Assembly: GCF_038958875.1 (NCBI RefSeq)
Contig: NZ_CP152407.1
Location: 4,342,501 to 4,406,500, forward strand
Length of the DNA: 64,000 nucleotides
From: Acidovorax sp. FHTAMBA
GTDB taxonomy: Bacteria > Pseudomonadota > Gammaproteobacteria > Burkholderiales > Burkholderiaceae_C
Direction of reading: 5' to 3'
The notes beneath the pieces were generated by a model. The model was not told where the DNA came from, searched no databases, and worked only from the letters and a program-made list of their open reading frames with translations. This document shows positions 51,524 through 59,705 of the stretch, piece after piece; position 1 is the first letter of the stretch; every line of letters begins with the position of its first letter. The translations under genes were made by a program, and so were the position numbers.

Positions 51524-51928
51524 ATGTCCATGTTCTCCATCTTCAGCGTCTCTGGAAGTGCCGTCAGTGCCCAGTCCCAGCGGCTCAACGTGGTGGCCAG
51601 CAACCTGGCCAACGTCGACGCCGTGGCCGGGCCCGATGGCCAGGCCTACAAGGCCCGCCAGGTGGTGTTCCAGACCGCACCCATGGGCCCGGAAAGCTCG
51701 GCCGGTGTGCGCGTGAGCGCCATCAGCGAAAGCGACTCCCCGGGCCGCCGGGTGCACGACCCCAGCCACCCGCTGGCCGACGACCAGGGCTACGTGACCC
51801 ATTCCAACGTCAACGCCGTGGAGGAGATGGTCAACATGATCTCGGCCTCCCGCTCCTACCAGAACAACGTCGAAGTCATGAACACGGCCAAGACGCTGCT
51901 CCTCAAGACCCTGCAGATGGGCCAGTAA
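51524..51928 (+). CDS. flgC: FlgC, proximal rod protein
   Basis: FlgC is a rod component. The protein (134 residues) shares the rod signature SAQSQRLNVVASNLANVDAV at the N-terminus and VNAVEEMVNMISASRSYQNN at the C-terminus. It lies 34 bp after flgB and 15 bp before flgD. Confidence 0.97.
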   Translation: MSMFSIFSVSGSAVSAQSQRLNVVASNLANVDAVAGPDGQAYKARQVVFQTAPMGPESSAGVRVSAISESDSPGRRVHDPSHPLADDQGYVTHSNVNAVEEMVNMISASRSYQNNVEVMNTAKTLLLKTLQMGQ

Positions 51929-51943
51929 CACCAGGACACCGCC

Positions 51944-52603
51944 ATGATTTCCAGCGTCACCTCCTCCACGGCCCCGGGCACCGCGGCTTCTTCCAAGACG
52001 GAATCCGCCACCGACCCGGCTGCCGCGCAAGACCGGTTCCTGAAGCTGCTGGTTGCGCAGCTGAACAACCAGGACCCGATGAACCCCCTGGACAACGCCC
52101 AGATGACCTCGCAGATCGCGCAGATCAACACCGTCACCGGCATCCAGCAACTCAATGACACCGTGAAGGGGCTGGTCAGCCAGTTCGCCGCCCAGCAGCT
52201 GATGCAGGGCAGCGCCATGGTGGGCCGCCAGGTGCTGGTGGAGGGCAACAGCCTGGCGCTGGACAGCGAAACCAGCAAAGCGACGGGCGCCTTCGACCTT
52301 GCAGGCTCTGCGGCCAGCGTGAAGGTTCAGGTGCTGGATGCCACCGGCAAAGAGCTGGGCACCGTGGACATGGGTGCGCTGCCTGCGGGGCGCTACAACT
52401 TTGCATGGGACGCCGCCGGCTACGAGGGCGACAGCGCAGGCCTGCGTTTCAAGGTGCTGGCTGCCAATGGGGAGGTGCCTGTCGCCTCCTCGGCCCTGAC
52501 CATCGACACCGTGTCCGCCATCAGCATGGACAACGGCACGCTGCAAATGCAGCTGGCCCGCGGCGGCATGACCACCCAATCCGGCATCAAGGCCATTCTG
52601 TAA
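51944..52603 (+). CDS. flgD: FlgD, hook assembly scaffolding protein
   Basis: FlgD caps the growing hook. The conserved N-terminal segment DRFLKLLVAQLNNQDPMNPL and the FlgD-Ig/Tudor-like domain with KVQVLDATGKELGTVDMG are visible. At 219 residues it is standard. It lies between flgC and flgE. Confidence 0.96.
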   Translation: MISSVTSSTAPGTAASSKTESATDPAAAQDRFLKLLVAQLNNQDPMNPLDNAQMTSQIAQINTVTGIQQLNDTVKGLVSQFAAQQLMQGSAMVGRQVLVEGNSLALDSETSKATGAFDLAGSAASVKVQVLDATGKELGTVDMGALPAGRYNFAWDAAGYEGDSAGLRFKVLAANGEVPVASSALTIDTVSAISMDNGTLQMQLARGGMTTQSGIKAIL

Positions 52604-52627
52604 TTCGATTCCTCTCAGGAGCACACC

Positions 52628-53887
52628 ATGGGTTTCCAACACGGCCTCTCGGGCCTGAACGCCTCCAGCAAGAACCTGGATGTGATCGGCCACAACATCG
52701 CCAATGCCAATACCACCGGTTTCAAGGCCTCGCGCGCCGAGTTTGCCGAGATGGTGGCCGCCTCGATGGGCGGCGGTGGCGGCAACTACGGTATCGGGGT
52801 GGAGGTGGCTGCTGTGGCGCAGCAGTTCTCCCAGGGCAACGTCAACGTCACGGGCAACAACCTGGATGTGGCCATCAACGGCAATGGCTTCTTCAAGGTG
52901 ATGCAGACGGATGGCACCCCCGCGTACACGCGCGCGGGCAACTTCAAACTGGACAAGTCCGGCGACCTGGTGACCAACAACGGCGCGCAGGTGATGGGGT
53001 TCCGGGTGGACCCGGCAACGGGTCTGAGCACGTCGGAAGCACAGCCGCTGAGCTTTCCCACCGGTGCGCCCATCGAAGCCAAGCAGACCCTGAACATGAC
53101 CGCCACGCTGAACCTGGATGCGCGCGCCAAGGACGCAGCAGGTGATCCGGCCGCCACTCCGCCCGTTCCACCCACACCGCGCTCCACCTATGGAACGTCC
53201 ATCAATGTGTACGACACGCAGGGTGTGCCCATTCCCGTCAACCTGTACTTCGAGAAGAATGGCTCCAACAACTGGGACGTCTATACGCAGCTGGATGATC
53301 CGACCGCTGTTCCGCCAGTCGTGGCAACCCCCATTGGCCAGCTTGCCTTCGACGGAAACGGAAAGTACGACCCGGCCGCCAGCACGGTCCCCATGGTGGT
53401 CAATGTTGATCCCGCCACCTCCAATCCGAACAACCCGCCCGCTCCCTGGGACGTGAACATCGATTTCGACAGCGTCACCCAGTTCGGCAGCAAGTTCGCC
53501 GTGGCCGACCTCACGCAGGACGGCTACGCCTCGGGCGACCTCACCAGCATCAACATCTCCAACAACGGGATGGTCATGGCCAGCTACTCCAACGGCGTGA
53601 CCCGGGCCGAGGCGCAGGTGGCTCTGGCCAACTTCCGCAACCCGCAGGGCCTGCTGGCCGTGGGCGGCAACAACTGGGTGGAATCGTTTGACTCCGGCCC
53701 GGCCGTCATGGGCAAACCGGGCGATGGCAACTTCGGCGCACTGCGCTCCGGCGCACTCGAAGACTCCAACGTGGACCTCACGGCAGAGCTGGTGAACATG
53801 ATGACCGCCCAGCGCGCCTACCAGGCCAACGCACAGACCATCAAGACGCAGGACCAGGTGATGTCCACCCTGGTGAATCTGCGATGA
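52628..53887 (+). CDS. flgE: FlgE, flagellar hook protein
   Basis: FlgE forms the hook. The N-terminus GFQHGLSGLNASSKNLDVIG and the family helix IGHNIANANTTGFKASR are present, along with the C-terminus LTAELVNMMTAQRAYQANA. At 419 residues it is typical for betaproteobacteria. CAGGAG lies upstream of the ATG. Confidence 0.97.
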   Translation: MGFQHGLSGLNASSKNLDVIGHNIANANTTGFKASRAEFAEMVAASMGGGGGNYGIGVEVAAVAQQFSQGNVNVTGNNLDVAINGNGFFKVMQTDGTPAYTRAGNFKLDKSGDLVTNNGAQVMGFRVDPATGLSTSEAQPLSFPTGAPIEAKQTLNMTATLNLDARAKDAAGDPAATPPVPPTPRSTYGTSINVYDTQGVPIPVNLYFEKNGSNNWDVYTQLDDPTAVPPVVATPIGQLAFDGNGKYDPAASTVPMVVNVDPATSNPNNPPAPWDVNIDFDSVTQFGSKFAVADLTQDGYASGDLTSINISNNGMVMASYSNGVTRAEAQVALANFRNPQGLLAVGGNNWVESFDSGPAVMGKPGDGNFGALRSGALEDSNVDLTAELVNMMTAQRAYQANAQTIKTQDQVMSTLVNLR

Positions 53888-54030
53888 AGCAACACCCCCC
53901 TGTGGCGCTGCGCGCCTTCCCCCCGCTCTCGCAACGCTGCGCGCTGCGGGCGAGGGGACGCAGCCAGCGCGGCGGGGCGGCCCTTGCGCGGCTGCCCTCG
54001 CTCGGGGCGCGCCAGTTTCTGGCGTCGCGC
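53888..54030 (+). repeat. Dispersed repeat family B, copy between flgE and flgF
   Basis: This GC-rich intergenic stretch is similar to 59536-59655 over about 120 bp. A 28-bp stretch is identical (53964-53991 and 59598-59625, starting CCAGCGCGGCGGGGCGG). Surrounding blocks CGCGCCTTCCCCC and CGCGCCAGT are also shared. Confidence 0.72.
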
Positions 54031-54072
54031 GCACAGGGCGACCGGGTGAAAAACTAAAAGGAAAGCACGACC

Positions 54073-54813
54073 ATGGACCGCATCATTTACACCGCGATGA
54101 CCGGCGCCAACGCGGCCGCCCACCGGCAGGCCGTGCTGTCCAACAACCTCGCCAACGCCTCCACCCAGGGGTTCCGTGCAGAGATGTCCACCTTCCGCTC
54201 CGTGCCCATCCAGGGCGATGGCTCCACCACCCGCGTGTTTGCGCTGGAGGCCACGTCGGGCCATGTGAGCACACCCGGCCCCGCGCAGACCACGGGCCGC
54301 AACCTCGATGCCATGGCCCAGGGCAATGCCTGGTTCGCGGTGCAGGGGCTGGACGGCACGGAGGCCTATACACGCGCGGGCCAGTTCGAAGTGTCGAACA
54401 ACGGTCAGCTGGTGACGCCCCAGGGCTTGCCCGTGCTGTCGGACGGTGGTGCGCCCATCGACGTTCCCCCCAACGCCACGGTCACCCTGTCACCGGATGG
54501 CACCGTCTCGGCCCGGGTGGGCAACGAGCCGCCCGTGGCAGCCGGCCGCATCAAGCTGGCCACGGCGAACGCGGAGAACCCGGTGCGCCGCGGTGACGAC
54601 GGCCTGTTCCGCGCGGCCAACGGCAACGCCCTTGCCGCCGACCCCAATGCCCGCATGCAGCCGGGCGCGCTGGAAGGCTCCAACGTCAACGCGGTGGAAA
54701 GCATGGTGGGAATGATTGCGGCCTCGCGCCAGTTCGAGCAGCAGATGCGCCTGTTGCAGACCGCCGAAACCAACGACAAGTCCGCCGGCCAGCTGCTCAG
54801 CCTCAACGGCTAA
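54073..54813 (+). CDS. flgF: FlgF, proximal rod protein
   Basis: FlgF is a rod subunit. It has the N-terminal rod motif RQAVLSNNLANASTQGFRAE and the C-terminus VESMVGMIAASRQFEQQM. At 246 residues it is normal. A purine-rich AAAGGAAAG site lies upstream of the ATG. The 185-bp gap before it is occupied by a family B repeat. Confidence 0.97.
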   Translation: MDRIIYTAMTGANAAAHRQAVLSNNLANASTQGFRAEMSTFRSVPIQGDGSTTRVFALEATSGHVSTPGPAQTTGRNLDAMAQGNAWFAVQGLDGTEAYTRAGQFEVSNNGQLVTPQGLPVLSDGGAPIDVPPNATVTLSPDGTVSARVGNEPPVAAGRIKLATANAENPVRRGDDGLFRAANGNALAADPNARMQPGALEGSNVNAVESMVGMIAASRQFEQQMRLLQTAETNDKSAGQLLSLNG

Positions 54814-54831
54814 AGGAAAGGAAACCCTGCC

Positions 54832-55605
54832 ATGATGAATTCCCTCTGGATTGCCAAGACCGGCATGACCGCCCAGCAGACCAACCTGGACGTGATCTCG
54901 CACAACCTGGCCAACGTCTCCACCACCGGTTTCAAACGCAACTTCGCGGTGTTTCAGGACCTGATGTACCAGAACCACCGGCAGGTGGGCGCACAAACCG
55001 GAGACGACACGCAGCTGCCCACCGGCCTGCACTTGGGCCTGGGGGTCAATGTGGGCTCCACCTCGCGCAATTTCATGCAGGGCTCGCTGGCCAACACCGG
55101 CAACGCGCTGGACATTGCGGTCAACGGTCAGGGCTTCTTCCAGATCCAGATGCCCGACGGCACTACCGGCTACACGCGCGCCGGCAATTTCACGCGCAAC
55201 GGCAACGGCGACGTGGTCACGAACGAGGGCTATCCGCTCATTCCGGCCATCAACCTGCAGATTGGCGACACCCTCGACATCGGCCCGAACGGCCAGGTCT
55301 CGATCACCCGCGCCGGCGTCACCACGGCGGGGCCGCAAATCGAGCTGGCCAATTTCGTGAACCCGGCCGGGCTGGAGCCGCTGGGCAACAACCTGTATCG
55401 CGAAACCGTGGCGTCCGGCGGCCCCGAGGCCGGCAACCCCCTGACCAATTCGCTGGGGGAAATCCGGCACAAATTTCTGGAAAACTCCAACATCAACGTG
55501 GTGGAAGAGCTGGTCAGCATGATCCAGACCCAGCGCGCCTACGAGATGAATTCCAAAGCCATCCAGACATCTGACCAGATGCTGGCCAAGCTGTCCCAAC
55601 TGTAA
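54832..55605 (+). CDS. flgG: FlgG, distal rod protein
   Basis: FlgG forms the distal rod. The N-terminus SLWIAKTGMTAQQTNLDVIS and LANVSTTGFKRNFAVFQDLM, together with the C-terminus NVVEELVSMIQTQRAYEMNS, identify it. At 257 residues it is close to the usual 260. It begins with two Met codons; either could be the start. It is 18 bp from flgF. Confidence 0.97.
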   Translation: MMNSLWIAKTGMTAQQTNLDVISHNLANVSTTGFKRNFAVFQDLMYQNHRQVGAQTGDDTQLPTGLHLGLGVNVGSTSRNFMQGSLANTGNALDIAVNGQGFFQIQMPDGTTGYTRAGNFTRNGNGDVVTNEGYPLIPAINLQIGDTLDIGPNGQVSITRAGVTTAGPQIELANFVNPAGLEPLGNNLYRETVASGGPEAGNPLTNSLGEIRHKFLENSNINVVEELVSMIQTQRAYEMNSKAIQTSDQMLAKLSQL

Positions 55606-55616
55606 GGAGCGCCAAG

Positions 55617-56330
55617 ATGACCTCCCTCCTGCGACTGACCGGCTCCGTGGCCCTCGCCCTGCTCGCTACCGGCTGCGCCACCCTGAACCCGCCGCCACCC
55701 GTGGACGTGCTGTCCACCGCGCCGCCGGTTCTCGCCCCCGCCCAGCCGCGCAACGCCGTGCCTGCCACAGGCAGCCTGTTCCATACCGCCAGCTACCGGC
55801 CGCCACTCGAAGACCAGCGGGCACGCTTTGTGGGCGACATGGTCACCATCCGGGTTTTCGAGAAAATCAAGGCCAGCCAAAACAGCCGGTCGAACGTTGA
55901 CCGCGACGGCAGCGTTGGCGGCGGTATCACAGCGCTCCCTCTGCTCGGTGCTTCCACAGCAGCAAAGATCGCCGGGCGCTCGGCCATGAAAGCTGGTTAC
56001 GACAACGATTTCAAGGGCGGCGGCAAAACGACCAGCGAAAATGAATTCGACAGCAAGATAACCACCATCGTCACCGAAGTGCTGCCCAATGGTCACCTCG
56101 TCATCACGGGTGAAAAGCAGGTGGGCGTGAACCGCAGCGTGGATGTGCTGCGGTTCTCGGGCATCGTCGATCCTCGCCATCTCAGCCGCGAAGCACAGCA
56201 TGCAGGCAGTGTCATCGACTCGATATACGTTGCCAACGTGCGCGTAGTCTCCCGCGGCCAGGGCGAGCAGGCGGAGGCCCAGGCCATCGGCTGGCTGACA
56301 CGCGCCTTCAACTCCATCACGCCTTTCTAA
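55617..56330 (+). CDS. flgH: FlgH, flagellar L-ring lipoprotein
   Basis: FlgH builds the outer-membrane L-ring. A lipoprotein signal peptide ends at Cys20 (ALLATGC). The conserved FlgH region includes GSLFHTASYRPPLEDQRAR, FVGDMVTIRVFEKIKASQNS and VLPNGHLVITGEKQVGVNR. At 237 residues it is normal. Its stop TAA is directly followed by the ATG of an unrelated secreted protein gene. Confidence 0.96.
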   Translation: MTSLLRLTGSVALALLATGCATLNPPPPVDVLSTAPPVLAPAQPRNAVPATGSLFHTASYRPPLEDQRARFVGDMVTIRVFEKIKASQNSRSNVDRDGSVGGGITALPLLGASTAAKIAGRSAMKAGYDNDFKGGGKTTSENEFDSKITTIVTEVLPNGHLVITGEKQVGVNRSVDVLRFSGIVDPRHLSREAQHAGSVIDSIYVANVRVVSRGQGEQAEAQAIGWLTRAFNSITPF

Positions 56331-57320
56331 ATGAACCCCCTGGTCGCTCGGTTTCTCCGCCTCTCCGCCTCGGCGCTGGTGCTGTGCGGCGGCCTGGCCA
56401 CCGCGCAGGATCTGCGCGACCCGCCCGACCAGACCTTTACCGTCTGGCCCAACATCCCGGTGGTGCGCGCGTCGGACCTGGGCGACTATGGCCAGGACCG
56501 CAAAATCTTTGCCGACCTGCACACTGCCAAGGCCGACCCGGCCAAGACACTGGAAGCACTGCAGGCGGTGGACCAGCTGCAGGCACACCACGAGCGCATG
56601 GCGCTGGCCCAGCTGGGCCGCACGGTCAATACGCAGTTCATTGGCGAGGTGGACAAGCAAAGCCGCCGCATCAATGGCGCGCGGCCCCGGTTGCGCTTCG
56701 AGTTCTCGGGCATCTCGCCCGATGAGCTGCAGCGTGCCGCCGCGCTGGATGCTGCGGCCCGGCAGGCGCTGCAGGACAAGGCGCGCAACGTGGCACTGGC
56801 CGCCTACATCAGCTACACGCGCCTGCAGGAGACGCTGGTGCAGGCCACCGTCACGCTGGTGCGGCTGGGCACCGGCGCATCGCAGAGCTTCACCGTCACC
56901 GCCCCGGTGCAGGAGCTGGGCGAAGCGCTGGCGCGCGCCGTGGTGGACTACTTCAGCGGCACGCGCTTTTCCGCCCACCAGAACCCTTTGGGCGCTGCAC
57001 AGTGGCTGCTGTCTGCGCCGGGGCATGCAGACCAGCTGGTATCGCGCGACATGGCGCAGCGCTATTGCCAGTCGCAGCAGGCGGCACTGCCCACCGTCGA
57101 AGAAATGGAAGCCGCCGAGGCCGCGGGCTTCTACGGCGGCGGCGTGACCCTGCGGCCCCACACCCCCTACCACGTGCAGACCGGCCTGTACGACCCCGCC
57201 GACGATGCCGGCAAAGTGCACCCCAACTACATCGCCAGCGTGCGCAACGGGTACTACTACTGCATCCGCAACCCGCTTCCAGCTGCCCAGGCGCAACGCC
57301 CGAAAAATCAAAAAAGATAG
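56331..57320 (+). CDS. Uncharacterised secreted protein between flgH and flgI
   Basis: I do not recognise this 329-residue protein. An N-terminal signal peptide is likely (basic LVARFLRLSASALVL, cleavage near LATA-QD at 25/26), so it is probably periplasmic. The middle (about 60-200) is Ala/Leu/Arg-rich and helical. The C-terminal part has AQRYCQSQQAALPTVEEME and VRNGYYYCIRN, with Cys246 and Cys311 that could form a disulfide; the YC-x-LPT-x-E and cysteine pattern vaguely recalls small lectin-like folds such as DUF1566 or FGE-sulfatase domains. It begins on the base after the flgH stop and has no own ribosome site. It is followed by a family A repeat. The usual flgH-flgI neighbours are thus separated. 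Confidence 0.6.
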   Translation: MNPLVARFLRLSASALVLCGGLATAQDLRDPPDQTFTVWPNIPVVRASDLGDYGQDRKIFADLHTAKADPAKTLEALQAVDQLQAHHERMALAQLGRTVNTQFIGEVDKQSRRINGARPRLRFEFSGISPDELQRAAALDAAARQALQDKARNVALAAYISYTRLQETLVQATVTLVRLGTGASQSFTVTAPVQELGEALARAVVDYFSGTRFSAHQNPLGAAQWLLSAPGHADQLVSRDMAQRYCQSQQAALPTVEEMEAAEAAGFYGGGVTLRPHTPYHVQTGLYDPADDAGKVHPNYIASVRNGYYYCIRNPLPAAQAQRPKNQKR

Positions 57321-57370
57321 CTACCCGCGCTTGATGGATAAGCGCCAGAGGCCAATTTGGCTTGAAATCA
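57311..57370 (+). repeat. Dispersed repeat family A, copy before flgI
   Basis: The module TAGCTACCCGCGCTTGATGG followed by ATAAGCGCCAGAGG and AATTTGG begins just inside the stop end of the uncharacterised gene and runs toward flgI. Confidence 0.72.
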
Positions 57371-57453
57371 AGCCCACTTTGTGACCCCAACAAGCGCCGG
57401 AAGCCGCCTCTTTTCACGCTTTAGCTGGCGGCACAGCTCTCCACAATGGAGGC

Positions 57454-58593
57454 ATGAACCTCCTGCCTTTGTCCCGCCGCATTGCCTACCTGGCCGCACT
57501 CGCAATGCTGACCCTGGCCCTGCCCGCGCAGGCGCTGCGCATCAAGGAAGTCGCCGCCGTGCAGGGGGTGCGCAACAACCAGTTGTCGGGCTACGGACTG
57601 GTGGTCGGCCTGGACGGCACGGGCGACAAATCGGGCATGCCCATCACCGGGCAGGCCATGCAGAACTACCTGCAGCAGATGGGCATCAGCCTGCCGCCGG
57701 GCTCGGCGGCCCTCAAGCTCGACAACGTGGCCACCGTGGTGGTCACGGCCCAGCTGCCGCCGTTTGCGCAGCCCGGCCAGATGATCGACGTGACCGTGTC
57801 CTCCATCGGTTCGGCCAAGTCCATCAAGGGCGGCACCCTGATTGCCACGCCCCTGCGGGGCGCCGACGGCGAGATCTATGCCATTGCCCAGGGCAACCTG
57901 GTGGTGGCGGGCGCCGGTGCCACGGGTGGCCGCGCCAACACGGCGGGCGACCGCAGCAGCGTGCAGGTCAACCACCTGAGCGCCGGCCGCATCCCTGACG
58001 GGGCGCTGGTGGAGCGCTCGGTGCCCACCCCGCTGCACGAAGGCGACACCATCACACTGGGGCTCAATGCCTCGGACTTCCAGACCGCGCGCACCGTGGC
58101 GCAGGCCATCAACGCACGGCGGGGCCCGGGTACGGCCGAAGCGCTGGACGCACGCACCGTGCGCGTGCAGGCGCCGCCCGATGCGCATGCCCGCGTGAAC
58201 TTCATTGCCGAGCTGGAAGAGTTGCCGCTGCCCGAAACGCCCCGCGCGGCCAAGGTGGTCATCAACGCGCGCACGGGCTCCATCGTTCTGAACCAGGCCG
58301 TGACGCTGGGCCCGTGTGCCATTGCGCACGGCAACCTGTCGGTGATCATCGACGAGACCCCGGTCATCAGCCAGCCCAACCCGCTGTCGCGCGGCCAGAC
58401 GGTGTCGGCCGTCAAGAGCGACATTGCCATCCAGTACGACGGCGGCAAGGTGGTCAACATGCCGGCTGCACCGCTGCTGAGCGATGTGGTGCGCGCGCTC
58501 AACAGCCTGGGCGTAACGCCCCAGGATCTGCTGGCCATCCTGCAGGCCATCAAGGCCGCCGGCGCCCTGAACGCCGAGCTGGAAGTGATCTGA
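57454..58593 (+). CDS. flgI: FlgI, flagellar P-ring protein
   Basis: FlgI forms the periplasmic P-ring. A signal peptide (cleavage after ALPAQA) precedes the mature start LRIKEVAAVQGVRNNQL. Conserved stretches include GYGLVVGLDGTGDKS, NYLQQMGISLPPGS and RVNFIAELEELPL. At 379 residues it is normal. It starts 134 bp after the unknown gene at 56331, instead of directly after flgH. Confidence 0.97.
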   Translation: MNLLPLSRRIAYLAALAMLTLALPAQALRIKEVAAVQGVRNNQLSGYGLVVGLDGTGDKSGMPITGQAMQNYLQQMGISLPPGSAALKLDNVATVVVTAQLPPFAQPGQMIDVTVSSIGSAKSIKGGTLIATPLRGADGEIYAIAQGNLVVAGAGATGGRANTAGDRSSVQVNHLSAGRIPDGALVERSVPTPLHEGDTITLGLNASDFQTARTVAQAINARRGPGTAEALDARTVRVQAPPDAHARVNFIAELEELPLPETPRAAKVVINARTGSIVLNQAVTLGPCAIAHGNLSVIIDETPVISQPNPLSRGQTVSAVKSDIAIQYDGGKVVNMPAAPLLSDVVRALNSLGVTPQDLLAILQAIKAAGALNAELEVI

Positions 58594-58609
58594 CCCCGGA
58601 GGAGCAGCC

Positions 58610-59530
58610 ATGGCCCTCACCTTGCCTTCCTCCACCACGACCAGCAGCACCACGAATGCGCTGGCGGTGGACATCCGCTCGCTCAACGCGCTCAAGGTCG
58701 ATGCGGGTGCGGCCAACAGCGCCCAGGCCACGCGTGAGGTGGCCAAGCAGTTCGAATCGCTGTTCATGCGCGAGCTGATCAAGAGCATGCGCGACGCCAC
58801 GATGAAATCGGGCCTCATGGAGGGCGAACAGGCCAACCTCGGCCAGGACATGCTCGACCAGCAGCTGTCGATCAGCATGTCGGGCATGCAGGGCGGGCTG
58901 TCGGAGGCGATTGCACGCCAGCTCTCGCGCCAGATGGGCGGTGCCGACACCAGTTTCTCCGTGCCTTCCACGCTCAGCCTGCCGCAGGCACAGTCCCGCG
59001 CAACATTGCCCTCCACATCGATGCCTGCCGAAGCCACGACCCAGGTTCCCAGGGGCCGCGATGGCTTTGTGCAGCACCTGAGCGGCACGGCCGAACGCGT
59101 GGCGCAGGAAAGCGGCATTCCCGCAAGCTTCATGCTGGGCCAGGCCGGGCACGAAACCGGCTGGGGCAAGAGCGAGATCCGCCACAAGGACGGCTCCAAT
59201 TCGTTCAACCTGTTCGGCATCAAGGCCACCAAGGCCTGGACGGGCAAGGTGGCCGAGATCACCACCACCGAATACATCAACGGCAAGGCCCAGAAGGTGA
59301 CGGCCAAGTTCCGCGCCTACGACTCGTACGAGGATTCGTTCCGCGACTACGCCCGCCTGATCAAGGAAAGCCCGCGCTACGAGAAGGCCGAGTCTGTGGC
59401 CCAGTCCGGCTCGGCCATGGCCTATGCCTCGGCGCTGCAAAAGGCGGGGTACGCCACCGACCCCGAATACGCCAGAAAGCTCAGTGGCGCCATCAACAGC
59501 GTGCTGCGCGCACAGCGGGCGCAGGCTTGA
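58610..59530 (+). CDS. flgJ: FlgJ, rod cap and peptidoglycan hydrolase
   Basis: FlgJ scaffolds the rod and cuts peptidoglycan. The N-terminal rod-binding domain has VAKQFESLFMRELIKSMRDA and GEQANLGQDMLDQQL. The C-terminal glucosaminidase domain has the catalytic Glu182 in GQAGHETGWGKSEIRH and NSFNLFGIKA. At 306 residues it is a dual-domain FlgJ. It lies 17 bp after flgI and is followed by a 175-bp gap holding a family B repeat. Confidence 0.96.
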   Translation: MALTLPSSTTTSSTTNALAVDIRSLNALKVDAGAANSAQATREVAKQFESLFMRELIKSMRDATMKSGLMEGEQANLGQDMLDQQLSISMSGMQGGLSEAIARQLSRQMGGADTSFSVPSTLSLPQAQSRATLPSTSMPAEATTQVPRGRDGFVQHLSGTAERVAQESGIPASFMLGQAGHETGWGKSEIRHKDGSNSFNLFGIKATKAWTGKVAEITTTEYINGKAQKVTAKFRAYDSYEDSFRDYARLIKESPRYEKAESVAQSGSAMAYASALQKAGYATDPEYARKLSGAINSVLRAQRAQA

Positions 59531-59535
59531 CCATG

Positions 59536-59655
59536 CAAACACCCCCTGAGTCGCTTCGCGCCTTCCCCCTCTCTCGCTTCGCGGGAGGGGGACGCCCCCA
59601 GCGCGGCGGGGCGGCCCTTGCGCGGGGGCACTGGCTAGGGCCGCGCCAGTCTCAC
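59536..59655 (+). repeat. Dispersed repeat family B, copy between flgJ and flgK
   Basis: This shares at least a perfect 28-bp block and flanking similarity with the copy at 53888. Both copies lie in gaps between flg genes, one before flgF and one before flgK. Confidence 0.72.
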
Positions 59656-59705
59656 GCGCTGGGGGTGCAGGCAGCGCTGGGGATCGCTGAAATGCGAGGT
59701 GAGTC

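Noticed and set aside
51467..54034. Very long minus-strand open frame opposite flgC-flgE
   Set aside because: The flgC, flgD and flgE genes on the plus strand are complete and clearly homologous; the antisense frame is His/Gly/Val-rich shadow sequence.
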